Below are positions 1 through 7,143 of a stretch of DNA of 64,000 nt, piece by piece. Numbering within the stretch: the stretch's first letter is position 1; each line of letters opens with the position of its first letter. The notes beneath the pieces are model-generated. The model did not search any database. It was not told the DNA's origin and worked only from the letters and a program-made list of their open reading frames with translations. Position numbers and translations under genes: made by a program. Location: the NCBI RefSeq assembly GCF_005502275.1, contig NZ_SWLZ01000001.1:62001-126000 (forward strand). The letters run 5' to 3'. This DNA comes from Robertmurraya siralis (GTDB lineage: Bacteria; Bacillota; Bacilli; Bacillales; Cytobacillaceae).

Positions 1-176
1 TATCGATTGGCTTACTTTATCAACAATATTGTTTCATGCTGCTCCTATTTGACCGAAAACACGAGGGTGTGTCTAAAAAGCCATTTTATCATGATAAAGT
101 ATTCTCTTCTTGGAAACGAAATCGAAGCAACGGCATACATATAAGGTGAATCAATTGAATTTGGAGGTGTGATAAA

Positions 177-734
177 TTGAGCAAAAACCAGAAAAAGCGT
201 GATCCCTTGCTTTTTATTCAGCGACAGGATAATAAACCTATAAAAGGAAAAATGCAGGAAACATTTTCTTTAAAGCAAGCTGAAAAGAATCAGCAATCGC
301 TTCAAAGACAGAAAGATGAGATAAGAATGACGGAAGCAGGAGAAAAGAAAAGAAAAAATAAAGGGTATATTCTTGAAGAAGAGGAGCCTATTTTCGGAGC
401 ACCAGCAAGTAATGATGAAATAACACAATCTGCAAAGGAAGTACAAGAAGCGATCGAAGGTTACGAAGGTAAGGCAAAAGGGCATGAACATGGATTTTCT
501 TTTAAAAGAGTGAAGCCCTTTAGGGAAATGAATATAGAAGAAAAGCTAGATTATCTTACTCATTTTCCACGCCAATTACCTCCGGTACCGTGTTTATTTC
601 AAACAGAGGATAAAGTGCTTCGAGGTATATTGAAGGAGAAAAAGGAGCAGGAGGTGATTGTGAAGCTTTTTGATAAGACAGAAGTAACCATTCCTACGAA
701 AGATTTAATAGAGGTTAGAATGATCGGTCTATAG
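177..734 (+). CDS. cotO: Spore coat protein CotO
   Basis: 185-residue, highly charged protein of the CotO (YjbX) family, a morphogenetic protein of the spore outer coat. The N-terminal two thirds is Lys/Glu/Gln-rich and low in complexity. The C-terminal 70 residues carry the family signature: EEKLDYLTHFPRQLPPVPC, then a small domain ending in EVRMIGL. The start is TTG at 177, 9 nt after GGAGG at 163-167; no better start fits. The next gene, cotZ, is convergent, whereas in B. subtilis yjbX and cotZ are also close neighbours, so the pairing supports the call. Family assignment is from recognised sequence; the function is known from B. subtilis. Confidence 0.88.
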   Translation: MSKNQKKRDPLLFIQRQDNKPIKGKMQETFSLKQAEKNQQSLQRQKDEIRMTEAGEKKRKNKGYILEEEEPIFGAPASNDEITQSAKEVQEAIEGYEGKAKGHEHGFSFKRVKPFREMNIEEKLDYLTHFPRQLPPVPCLFQTEDKVLRGILKEKKEQEVIVKLFDKTEVTIPTKDLIEVRMIGL

Positions 735-795
735 TCCATTTTATGAAATGCGGAAGCAAGTCCAATTTACCATTTGTCTGACTGCTTTAATCAGA

Positions 796-826
796 AGAAG
801 TGTCTAGCCAATGTCTAGACACTTCT
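796..826. terminator. Hairpin between convergent cotO and cotZ
   Basis: A perfect 12-bp stem (AGAAGTGTCTAG, 7-nt loop, then its complement) lies between the two convergent genes. There is no long T run on either side, so it may be a weak bidirectional terminator. Confidence 0.55.
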
Positions 827-873
827 CCTAATAGGTCGGCAATTTCAACCCTAATTCACATGACTTCTTTTTA

Positions 874-1368
874 TTAGTCTTCACAAATATTTAAGTCAAC
901 ATCAGCAATACATTGGATAGCGCAGAAGCAGCTTAAGTCAACTGTTACACAATCATTAGTTGCTCTAAAGCCTTCTACTTGGCAAATTTTACTTAAGTCG
1001 ATGCAGCAATCATGAGTTAAATCCACTGCTTCACCGTTATGAACCGGTTTAATGACACGTAACGTAGCACAGCAGTTATCAAAGATTTCTTCAACTCTGA
1101 AAAAAATGGATACACATGCACATTCATCGTGTCTGAAAAATGCATGAAATGGAGATCCATCAGCTGTTTTTAGTACGAATACGCGAGTATCTGCTCTTTG
1201 TCTTTTACCCGGTTTAATTAAAGAGCCAAGTGGTTCTTGGAAGCAGTTGCTTGGGCACTCACAAGTAGCATCCGCTGCATCTTGGATGTCTTTTATAGCA
1301 CGGACAACTTCGCATACACAGTTGTCGTGTCTAACGTTTTTTTCGTCATCTTTTTTTCCACAACCCAT
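874..1368 (-). CDS. cotZ: Spore coat protein of the CotZ/CotY/ExsY family
   Basis: 164-residue cysteine-rich protein (over a dozen Cys) that matches the CotZ/CotY/ExsY family, proteins that self-assemble by disulfides into the outermost coat (crust) or exosporium basal layer. Visible family marks are the N-terminal HDNCVCEVVRAIKDIQDAA, the CECPSNCF segment, and HDCCIDLSKICQVEGFRATNDC near the end. The ATG follows AAGGAGG closely. A sigma-K-like promoter lies about 45 bp upstream. Only one copy is present here; the cotY, cotX, cotW and cotV genes that separate cotZ from yjcA in B. subtilis are absent. CotY and CotZ are paralogues, so the symbol could be either. Confidence 0.9.
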   Translation of the reverse strand: MGCGKKDDEKNVRHDNCVCEVVRAIKDIQDAADATCECPSNCFQEPLGSLIKPGKRQRADTRVFVLKTADGSPFHAFFRHDECACVSIFFRVEEIFDNCCATLRVIKPVHNGEAVDLTHDCCIDLSKICQVEGFRATNDCVTVDLSCFCAIQCIADVDLNICED

Positions 1369-1410
1369 TCGTTATTCCTCCTTATATTCTGAGAAGTAAT
1401 ATTACATTAA

Positions 1411-1439
1411 TAACATATTGTAGTGGAGGTATTTGGGTA
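1411..1439 (-). promoter_or_regulatory. Sigma-K-like promoter of cotZ
   Basis: On the minus strand, TACC (-35, mACm) is followed by exactly 16 nt and AATATGTTA (-10, one mismatch to CATANNNTA). It lies 43 nt upstream of the cotZ ATG. Late mother-cell expression is expected for cotZ. The match is by eye. Confidence 0.5.
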
Positions 1440-1491
1440 ACGGACAATCGCCTTATTTCCTAAAAATGGGCGGGAAAATATATATTGAAGG

Positions 1492-1851
1492 ATGAAGAAT
1501 ATGTTTATTTCTTGGATGGAATTAATTGTTATTTCATTGGCTAGCTTTCGCCTAACTCGTTTAATTGTTTTTGACAAAATTAGCGAATTTATCAGAAATC
1601 CCTTCTTTGAAGAAGAGATAGAGGTAAATGAAAACGGGAATGAGGAAGTTTATTTAGTCCCTAAAAAGGGGTTAATCAAAAATTTTATTGGTGAATTGTT
1701 AAGCTGTTATTGGTGTACGGGCATTTGGTCTGCCGCCGGATTATGTCTTTTTTATTTAAAATGGCCGCTTTTTGCTTTTCCTTTTCTTCTAATTTTGGCG
1801 GTTGCAGGGATTGCAGCAATTATTGAAACGATAATACAACGATTATTATGA
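1492..1851 (+). CDS. yjcA: DUF1360 membrane protein, YjcA-like
   Basis: 119-residue small membrane protein. A hydrophobic N-terminal segment with the family motif SLASFRLTRLIVFD is followed by an acidic/charged loop (residues about 30-65), the motif LLSCYWCTGIW, and two C-terminal hydrophobic helices. This layout is DUF1360, to which B. subtilis YjcA, a sporulation-region protein downstream of the cot genes, belongs. The start is ATG at 1492, with a weak GAAGGATG site ahead of it. Its position after cotO-cotZ matches B. subtilis order. The molecular function is unknown. Confidence 0.8.
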   Translation: MKNMFISWMELIVISLASFRLTRLIVFDKISEFIRNPFFEEEIEVNENGNEEVYLVPKKGLIKNFIGELLSCYWCTGIWSAAGLCLFYLKWPLFAFPFLLILAVAGIAAIIETIIQRLL

Positions 1852-1892
1852 TAGCTACTTAACTTTTTAAGCTAATCTGGGTAATGCACATA

Positions 1893-1921
1893 TACATGCT
1901 TTTTATAAATTGCATACATTA
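1893..1921 (+). promoter_or_regulatory. Sigma-K-like promoter for the 33-residue peptide gene
   Basis: TACA (1893-1896), a 16-nt spacer and CATACATTA (1913-1921) match the sigma-K consensus mACm-N16-CATANNNTA fully. The predicted start point lies about 70 nt upstream of the ATG at 1999. Confidence 0.5.
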
Positions 1922-1998
1922 TCATAATGATACTCACATATCATCCTTACTGGGCTCCAGGTCTTGTTGCTGAAATATAACAGATGGGAGAGAGAAGC

Positions 1999-2100
1999 AT
2001 GAGATTACAAAGCACTAACGCTAACCATAAAGTAAAAAAACAACCGAAAATGACGAAGAAAAAAAAGGGTTGTGGCTGTGGAAAGAAAAAAATAAGATAA
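1999..2100 (+). CDS. Small basic Cys/Lys-rich peptide, probably sporulation-associated
   Basis: A 33-codon ORF that begins at ATG 1999 behind a GGGAG/GAGAG-rich leader (1986-1997). The peptide has 14 Lys or Arg and ends in a lysine block around GCGCG (two Cys). I do not recognise a family. It looks real because a fully matching sigma-K-like promoter lies upstream and because it sits inside a block of spore genes. Small, very basic or Cys-bearing peptides are common in spore coats and cores, so a structural or cross-linking role is possible, but that is inference. No downstream terminator is obvious. Confidence 0.45.
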   Translation: MRLQSTNANHKVKKQPKMTKKKKGCGCGKKKIR

Positions 2101-2460
2101 TTCACAAGTCAAGACTCAGGGCTTCTGAAAAGCCACTAAAATAAAGGAAGTGAGAAAACGGTTCGTTTTTCTTTTGAATGGATACTCTGAGGGTGTTGTG
2201 AGCTTACGCTATCTTTTTCGAGCTTGATTATCCCTTATCGGGTTCCAGAAAGAGAAAATTTATGGAACGATTAATTGCCCTTGATGTGACTGAGCCACTT
2301 TCTGCTTCGATTTTGCGTCGAGCGTGGATAGTGGCTTTCTCTTCACATTCAAGGGCCTTTTTGCGTCGTTTTCATTTCCTCGAAGAAGGTATCAATGGGC
2401 TTGGCGATTTCCCTTTGCCTTCGTACATGGTACTTTCATTGAGCAATCCACATCTCAAAA
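2101..2460. other. Gene-poor stretch
   Basis: About 500 bp between the small peptide and the lipoprotein gene. Open frames here (for example 2262-2492) have no ribosome binding site and read as unstructured, aromatic/serine-rich sequence, so I see no gene. The only clear structure is the hairpin at 2461-2507. Confidence 0.4.
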
Positions 2461-2507
2461 AAAATCGTCCGGTCACCTTATATTTTATTTAAAAGGGCGA
2501 TTTTTTT
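2461..2507 (+). terminator. Candidate terminator
   Basis: AAAATCGTCC (2461-2470) pairs with GGGCGATTTT (2495-2504) with one G-T pair, and a run of seven T follows the GCGA. It resembles an intrinsic terminator, with a long loop. Confidence 0.5.
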
Positions 2508-2651
2508 CCCCTTTTTATTCTAGTATTTGTTAATTTGTACTTAAAATGATCATCGTATTTTCTAAATATTGGAAGGGAACTAATATTCATAAATTAGGGC
2601 AAAGTCGTGGAAAATAAAAACAATATTAGCTGGTGTAGGGGATGGGAATTA

Positions 2652-3122
2652 ATGAGGAAAATACTGATTACATATTTTTTAGTCATCGTTACTTTATTAT
2701 GTGCTTGTAACGATGATGAACCGAAGGGAAACGGGATTGCTTTGCTGAAAACGACAAATCCAGCACCACTTTCACTTGAGAAAAACACGAAAAAGGAATT
2801 GGATTTGATCGGAGCAATTGAGCAAGATGTTGAAAGCTTTAAGGAGCTTTACGATGTTTCTGTATTAAAGGGAAAAGAGGATATTCTTGTTGCTTATAAG
2901 GTAAGACATATGCAACGATTTCACATGAAGAAAATTGAGAAAAAAATCAAGAAGCTGCTCAAGGAAAAATATCCAGAAGAAAATTTTATTGTTTCAAGTG
3001 ATTACAAAATTTTTCTCGAAGCAGTAGAGTTAGAAGAAAATTTAAAGGATCCAAATTATTCTACTGAAAAAGCGGAGAAAAGGCTTCAGGAAATAATAAA
3101 ACTAAAGAAAGAACTAACTTGA
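2652..3122 (+). CDS. YhcN/YlaJ-type sporulation lipoprotein
   Basis: 156-residue lipoprotein. The signal peptide ends in the lipobox LLCAC, giving Cys at about residue 18 as the lipidated residue. The mature part is charged and helical, ending in Lys/Glu-rich repeats, and fits the YhcN/YlaJ sporulation lipoprotein family. The frame is open from 2607, but ATG 2652 is preferred: GGGGATGGG sits 7 nt upstream and the signal peptide then starts cleanly with MRK. It is the first gene of a tight operon with spoVAC, spoVAD and spoVAEb. Family members of this kind accompany alternative spoVA operons; they act in the spore membrane during germination. Confidence 0.75.
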   Translation: MRKILITYFLVIVTLLCACNDDEPKGNGIALLKTTNPAPLSLEKNTKKELDLIGAIEQDVESFKELYDVSVLKGKEDILVAYKVRHMQRFHMKKIEKKIKKLLKEKYPEENFIVSSDYKIFLEAVELEENLKDPNYSTEKAEKRLQEIIKLKKELT

Positions 3123-3136
3123 AGGAGGCCTCAGTC

Positions 3137-3601
3137 ATGGGGGGGAAAACAAAAGAACAAAAACAATATCAATCCCTGGAACAAAAACATGAAGTGAAAA
3201 GACCCGTATTGAAAAATTGCATTAAGGCGTTTTTTGTTGGAGGGCTTTTCTGCATAGTTGGTCAAGCAATCACCTATTTTTATATTTATTTCTTTAATTT
3301 TACTGAACAAACGGCGGGCAATCCAACTGTGGCAACGATGGTTTTTATCTCCATGCTCTTAACTGGATTTGGGGTTTATGATCATATTGGCCAATTCGCT
3401 GGAGCTGGCAGTGCGGTTCCTGTTACGGGTTTTGGGAATGCTGTTATCTCGGCTGCAATTGAACATCGAACAGAAGGCTTTGTATTAGGTGTTGGAGGAA
3501 ATATGTTTAAGCTAGCAGGTTCTGTTATTTTATTCGGAGTTTTTTCTGCTTTTGTTGTTGCTCTAATAAAAGTCCTTCTCATCAAATGGGGGGTTATATA
3601 A
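3137..3601 (+). CDS. spoVAC: Stage V sporulation protein AC
   Basis: 154-residue integral membrane protein of the SpoVAC family. A basic N-terminus is followed by four hydrophobic segments, with the conserved GFGVYDHIGQFAGAGSAVP and TGFGNAV motifs. SpoVAC is a mechanosensitive channel component for the spore core solute dipicolinate (Ca-DPA), taken up in sporulation and released in germination. ATG 3137 is chosen because AAGGAGG (3122-3128) lies 8 nt before it; the longer TTG start at 3119 would include that site. It runs 2 nt from spoVAD. SpoVAE-family members share its fold, and it resembles spoVAEb downstream, so the two are paralogues. Confidence 0.92.
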   Translation: MGGKTKEQKQYQSLEQKHEVKRPVLKNCIKAFFVGGLFCIVGQAITYFYIYFFNFTEQTAGNPTVATMVFISMLLTGFGVYDHIGQFAGAGSAVPVTGFGNAVISAAIEHRTEGFVLGVGGNMFKLAGSVILFGVFSAFVVALIKVLLIKWGVI

Positions 3602-3603
3602 TC

Positions 3604-4620
3604 ATGCGCAAGGGAAAGCAGTCATGGATATTTCCAAATAAACCAGTCATCGTTTCAACCGGTGTATCAGTAGGTCCTTTTGAGGCAAGCGGGAAATTAA
3701 TTGCTGATTTTGACATCATACATGATGATTTATGGATGGGAGAGGATTCGTACGAGAAAGCGCAACGCGTCTTAATGGAGGAAGCGGCGCAAACGGCGAT
3801 TCAAAAAGGAAATAAAACTAAAAACGATGTACAATTCTTTATTGCAGGCGATTTGATCAATCAAATTACTCCTTCAAGCATGGCTGCAAGAACCATTCAA
3901 TTACCGTATATTGGTATTTTTGGCGCATGCTCCACTTCAATGGAGGGACTTGCCTTAGCCTCTTTTATTCTTAATTACAATGGCGCAGATTATGTGGTAA
4001 CGGGAGCTTCAAGCCACAATGCTGCAACAGAAAAGCAATTTCGTTATCCTACAGAATATGGTGGACAAAAGCCGCCAACTGCCCAGTGGACAGTGACCGG
4101 GGCAGGAGCCGCGTTGCTCAAGAAAAACGAAAATGAAAAAGGGTTGCCTGTGACCACTTCTGCTACGATTGGAAAGGTCATTGATCTAGGTATGACAGAT
4201 CCCTACAATATGGGGGGAGCAATGGCACCTGCCGCAGCTGATACAATTACAGCACACTTTAATGATTTAAGTTTAGATCCCTCTTATTATGACTTAATTC
4301 TTACGGGAGATTTGGCGAAAATTGGTAGAGAAATCACCTTTGAACTTTTAAAGAAAAATGGTTTGAATATTGAATGGGAAAAATTCCAAGATTGTGGATT
4401 GATGATTTATAAGGATGATCAACCGGTTCAAGCGGGAGCAAGTGGTGCAGGCTGTTCAGCTACAGTATTGTATGGTCATATTCTCAATGAAATGCAAAAA
4501 GGGACATATAAAAAAGTACTTGTTGTAGCAACTGGTGCCTTGCTTTCTCCGTTAACATACCAACAAAATGAGAGCATTCCATGTATTGCACATGCGGTTT
4601 CAATTGAAATGAACGAATAA
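3604..4620 (+). CDS. spoVAD: Stage V sporulation protein AD
   Basis: 338-residue soluble thiolase-fold protein of the SpoVAD family, which binds dipicolinic acid and docks on the SpoVA channel in the inner spore membrane. Marks include the [20 protein letters not shown] start, [14 protein letters not shown] (thiolase-like nucleophile region), [20 protein letters not shown] and GASGAGCSA. Length is normal for the family. ATG 3604 has GGGGGG 9 nt upstream; ATG 3586 would overlap spoVAC more and has no site. It lies 2 nt after spoVAC and is followed by spoVAEb, as in typical spoVA operons. Confidence 0.95.
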   Translation: MRKGKQSWIFPNKPVIVSTGVSVGPFEASGKLIADFDIIHDDLWMGEDSYEKAQRVLMEEAAQTAIQKGNKTKNDVQFFIAGDLINQITPSSMAARTIQLPYIGIFGACSTSMEGLALASFILNYNGADYVVTGASSHNAATEKQFRYPTEYGGQKPPTAQWTVTGAGAALLKKNENEKGLPVTTSATIGKVIDLGMTDPYNMGGAMAPAAADTITAHFNDLSLDPSYYDLILTGDLAKIGREITFELLKKNGLNIEWEKFQDCGLMIYKDDQPVQAGASGAGCSATVLYGHILNEMQKGTYKKVLVVATGALLSPLTYQQNESIPCIAHAVSIEMNE

Positions 4621-4633
4621 TAAGGAGGTTTTC

Positions 4634-4993
4634 TTGTTGTTGCCAATGTTTTTTTGGGCGTTTGTAGTAGGTGGTTTAATATGTGTATTTGGGCAATTAT
4701 TATTTGATGTTGCTAAATTAACACCAGGCCATACACTCAGCTTGCTCGTCGTAATGGGGGCAATACTCGACGGCATTGGGTTATATGAACCGTTGGCAGA
4801 TTTTGCTGGAGCTGGTGCGACTGTTCCGATTACAAATTTTGGGAATACCCTTGTACACGGGGCATTACAAGAGGCAGAGAAGCATGGCCTAGTGGGAGTT
4901 TTGACAGGGATGTTTGAGGTAACCAGTTCAGGAATTTCAGCTGCGATTGTTTTTGCTTTTATCGGCGCCTTGCTTTTTAAACCAAAAGGATGA
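4634..4993 (+). CDS. spoVAEB: Stage V sporulation protein AE, b-type
   Basis: 119-residue membrane protein of the SpoVAC/SpoVAE family. Motifs [25 protein letters not shown] and [16 protein letters not shown] are the SpoVAEb hallmarks. It forms part of the SpoVA dipicolinate channel. AAGGAGG (4622-4628) precedes a run of in-frame TTG codons (4634, 4637); the second gives slightly better spacing, so the start is uncertain by a codon. It ends the four-gene operon with the lipoprotein, spoVAC and spoVAD. The operon lacks spoVAA, spoVAB, spoVAEa and spoVAF, which is the composition of the alternative spoVA2-type operons. Confidence 0.92.
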   Translation: MLLPMFFWAFVVGGLICVFGQLLFDVAKLTPGHTLSLLVVMGAILDGIGLYEPLADFAGAGATVPITNFGNTLVHGALQEAEKHGLVGVLTGMFEVTSSGISAAIVFAFIGALLFKPKG

Positions 4994-5028
4994 GTATGAT
5001 TCATTTGCGGAATCTATTAAACAGCCTA

Positions 5029-5057
5029 TACACTTTTTTGAACCCGTACATATGTTA
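5029..5057 (+). promoter_or_regulatory. Sigma-K-like promoter of the YjcZ-type gene
   Basis: TACA (5029-5032), 16 nt and CATATGTTA (5049-5057) match mACm-N16-CATANNNTA without mismatch. It lies 33 nt upstream of ATG 5090. Confidence 0.55.
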
Positions 5058-5089
5058 CTAGTGAGACCGTATAAAGTGAGGTGACATAG

Positions 5090-5221
5090 ATGGGCTTCGG
5101 ATGTGGCTTTGGAGGATATGGTGGCTACGGATATGGAGGCGCTGGCTATGGCGGATCAACCTTCGTATTAATCGTTGTGTTGTTTATCCTATTAATTATT
5201 GTAGGCGCCAGCTTCTATTAA
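5090..5221 (+). CDS. YjcZ-family tiny sporulation protein
   Basis: A 43-residue peptide. Residues 2-22 are a Gly/Tyr-rich repeat (GYGGYGYGG type) with one Cys. Residues about 24-40 form a single hydrophobic helix ([15 protein letters not shown]). This is the YjcZ family of tiny sporulation membrane proteins, which are often clustered in Bacillus spore gene regions. Start ATG 5090 has GAGGTG 6 nt before it. A sigma-K-like promoter stands upstream and a clean terminator follows the stop by 12 nt, so it forms a one-gene unit. The function is unknown. Confidence 0.85.
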   Translation: MGFGCGFGGYGGYGYGGAGYGGSTFVLIVVLFILLIIVGASFY

Positions 5222-5232
5222 TTGCATGAAAG

Positions 5233-5266
5233 AAATGCCGTTTTGCAAAGAACGGCATTTTTCTTT
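5233..5266 (+). terminator. Intrinsic terminator of the YjcZ-type gene
   Basis: AAATGCCGTT and AACGGCATTT form a perfect 10-bp stem with an 8-nt loop, followed by a T-rich tail. Confidence 0.85.
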
Positions 5267-5353
5267 ATGATTATAGAATTGAATATTATGAATTTTCAGG
5301 GTTTTACTGCATAATGTAAAATGAGAAAAATGTGTGGAAGGGATGTAGATGAA

Positions 5354-6130
5354 ATGAGGTTTGCTCAAAGGATCGCCTTAATTACAGGGGCAGGCAGTGG
5401 GATTGGCAAAGAGGTGGCAATTAGGCTTGCACAAGAAGGGGCAAAGGTGGTGTTAGTGGGAAGGCAGAAGTTAAAATTAGAAGCGGTTGCAACCGAGATT
5501 AATAAGACTAAAAAAATTCCCATGGCAGAAATTTTTCAAGCGGATGTGACTGATGAGGAAGATGTTCAGGAGCTTTCCGACTATATCCGTATACATTTTG
5601 GTGATCTACATATTCTAGTAAACAATGCAGGCAGTTACCAATGTTCGAAAGCGCTAGAAACCTTAGAGGGGGAATGGGACGATATTCAAAGTGCAAATTT
5701 ACGAAGTATCTTCCTTGTTTCGAAAGTGCTGGGCAATTTAATGGTTTTACAGTCAAAAGAAGAAAATAGGAGGCAGGGGCGTGCCATCGTTAACGTTGCT
5801 TCAATATCTGGACATCAATCAGGAGCACTAATTCCTCATTATAGCGCTGCGAAAGCGGGAGTCATTAATTTTACAAAATCATTAGCTTTAGAGTTGGCAC
5901 CGTACGGCATTCGTGTCAATTCTGTATCTCCTGGAATTGTTGATGCGCCATTACCAGAAAAGGGTTTGCAATATGAAAAATTTGTAAAAATGATTGAAGA
6001 AAATACCGCTTTAGGGAGAATGGGGGAAGCTTCGGAAATTGCGAATGTCATTGTTTTTGCTGCTTCAGAAGAGGCATCTTATATGACGGGAAGCGACATT
6101 CTAGTCGATGGAGGTTGGATCATGAAGTAA
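5354..6130 (+). CDS. Short-chain dehydrogenase/reductase
   Basis: 258-residue classical SDR. The cofactor motif TGAGSGIG lies at residues 10-17, NNAG follows in the middle, and the catalytic Ser (VNVASISG) and YSAAK pair are intact, followed by PGIVDAP and the C-terminal DGGW. It is related to FabG-like and glucose-1-dehydrogenase-like enzymes; the substrate cannot be told. The open frame begins at 5321, but GGAAGGG (5336-5342) points to ATG 5354. It stands alone between the YjcZ-type gene and spoVIF. Whether it is a spore gene or a housekeeping gene is unclear. Confidence 0.85.
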   Translation: MRFAQRIALITGAGSGIGKEVAIRLAQEGAKVVLVGRQKLKLEAVATEINKTKKIPMAEIFQADVTDEEDVQELSDYIRIHFGDLHILVNNAGSYQCSKALETLEGEWDDIQSANLRSIFLVSKVLGNLMVLQSKEENRRQGRAIVNVASISGHQSGALIPHYSAAKAGVINFTKSLALELAPYGIRVNSVSPGIVDAPLPEKGLQYEKFVKMIEENTALGRMGEASEIANVIVFAASEEASYMTGSDILVDGGWIMK

Positions 6131-6199
6131 CAATCGTATTTATCGATTATTGTGAAATCTATAAAACTATGAAAAACGCCTTTCTTTAGCTTTTCATAT

Positions 6200-6228
6200 C
6201 ACCCTTCAGGAGCTACATTCATAAAATG
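6200..6228 (+). promoter_or_regulatory. Sigma-K-like promoter of spoVIF
   Basis: CACC (6200-6203), 16 nt and CATAAAATG (6220-6228) match the sigma-K pattern except for the last base. SpoVIF of B. subtilis is a late mother-cell protein, which agrees. Confidence 0.55.
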
Positions 6229-6262
6229 TAAGTAGCTTAAAAAGGAGGCGTAGTTTCACAAA

Positions 6263-6517
6263 ATGGATAATCAATTCTTTAAAAATATCGAGAAGAAGAC
6301 AGGCGTTAATATGAAGGATGTCTTTGATTTGGCCAATTCATTACAAGGGGCAAATTTCAAGGATGAAAGAACGGTGCGCAACGTGATCAGACGGGTATCA
6401 CAAATTGCCAACAAACCTGTTAATAAGGAAACGGAAGATAAAATCGTCAAGTCGATTGTTAGTGACGGGAAGCAGCTTGATTTCAACACCATTTCGAAAA
6501 TGCTTAATAAAAAATAG
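6263..6517 (+). CDS. spoVIF: Stage VI sporulation protein F
   Basis: 84-residue protein that matches SpoVIF (YjcC): MDNQFFKNIEKKTGVNMKDV at the start, the NFKDERTVRNVIRRVSQIAN core and QLDFNTISKMLNKK at the end. In B. subtilis it is needed for proper coat assembly and spore resistance, acting with GerE-dependent genes. AAGGAGG lies at 6241-6247, some 15 nt ahead of the ATG, which is slightly long spacing. A sigma-K-like promoter lies 35 nt upstream. yjcD follows at some distance on the other strand, as in B. subtilis the order is yjcC-yjcD. Confidence 0.93.
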   Translation: MDNQFFKNIEKKTGVNMKDVFDLANSLQGANFKDERTVRNVIRRVSQIANKPVNKETEDKIVKSIVSDGKQLDFNTISKMLNKK

Positions 6518-7143
6518 GTTTAATGAAGGGGCATCTTTTTTTGGAGCCCCTTTGAAAGGCAAATGTGAAAAATTTCATGGGCAAGTTTCAGTTGAAAAAG
6601 CTACCACAATTCTTGAAGAGCACTCTTTGGATGATGATAAATTGAGTCTCTAAGTAAATTAGTTAAAATTGCGTACTTCTTATGTAAATGGAGGATGCAT
6701 AGGCGACGATCGCAGGGGTTTACTAATGAATGGGAGATTTTTAAACAAATTTTGTGAAATGGTGAAGTTTTTTGCCCTTCCTCGAGAAAATTATGAAAGA
6801 GCAGCCGTTTGGGATGCTCTTTCATTTATTTAAGTAAAGCAGCCGATTTCCGAATAAATCTCAAATTCCTTAAGATAAAAGTGCTGAGTTATTGGTTACG
6901 ATTAATTCTTGTAGGAACCATTTGAACTATAATGATTCCGAAGGCGCTTCTTTTATTATTTTTGCGGATATTATAGATTTCGTAGTTGTGTATAACGCTT
7001 TTAATGAGTGCATCTACGTCTAGCGCAAGCAGCCAGAGCCTAACAAACTTCTACTACAAGTCAACCAAGAATTGCTTTTCCAATCTGGTTTCCTATATCG
7101 AAAGATCAGGCCCTTCCAGTTATGTACATCGATGCGAATGGCG
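6518..7143. other. Gene-poor stretch with a possible decayed coding fragment
   Basis: About 625 bp between spoVIF and yjcD. A frame around 6570-6653 on the plus strand reads as protein-like (KFHGQVSVEKATTILEEH, then a stop), with no start or ribosome binding site, so it may be the relic of a small gene. A 36-codon ORF at 6726-6836 runs through the hairpin at 6793-6825 and is doubtful. The rest shows nothing I can name. Confidence 0.35.
6793..6830 (+). terminator. Candidate terminator hairpin
   Basis: ATGAAAGAGCA (6793-6803) and TGCTCTTTCAT (6815-6825) form a perfect 11-bp stem with an 11-nt loop, followed by a short T-rich tail. Confidence 0.55.

Noticed and set aside
121-176. Sigma-K or sigma-E promoter for cotO around CATACATAT (132-142)
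   Set aside because: The -10 lacks the T at the needed position and no -35 has correct spacing.
2262-2492. 76-codon ORF
   Set aside because: No ribosome binding site, no recognisable motif, and overlap with a terminator-like hairpin.
6405-6653. 82-codon ORF across spoVIF
   Set aside because: Most of it is an out-of-frame shadow of spoVIF; only the last part may be a relic.
6726-6836. 36-codon ORF upstream of yjcD
   Set aside because: It reads through the hairpin at 6793-6825 and shows no family; the GGGG site ahead of it is weak.
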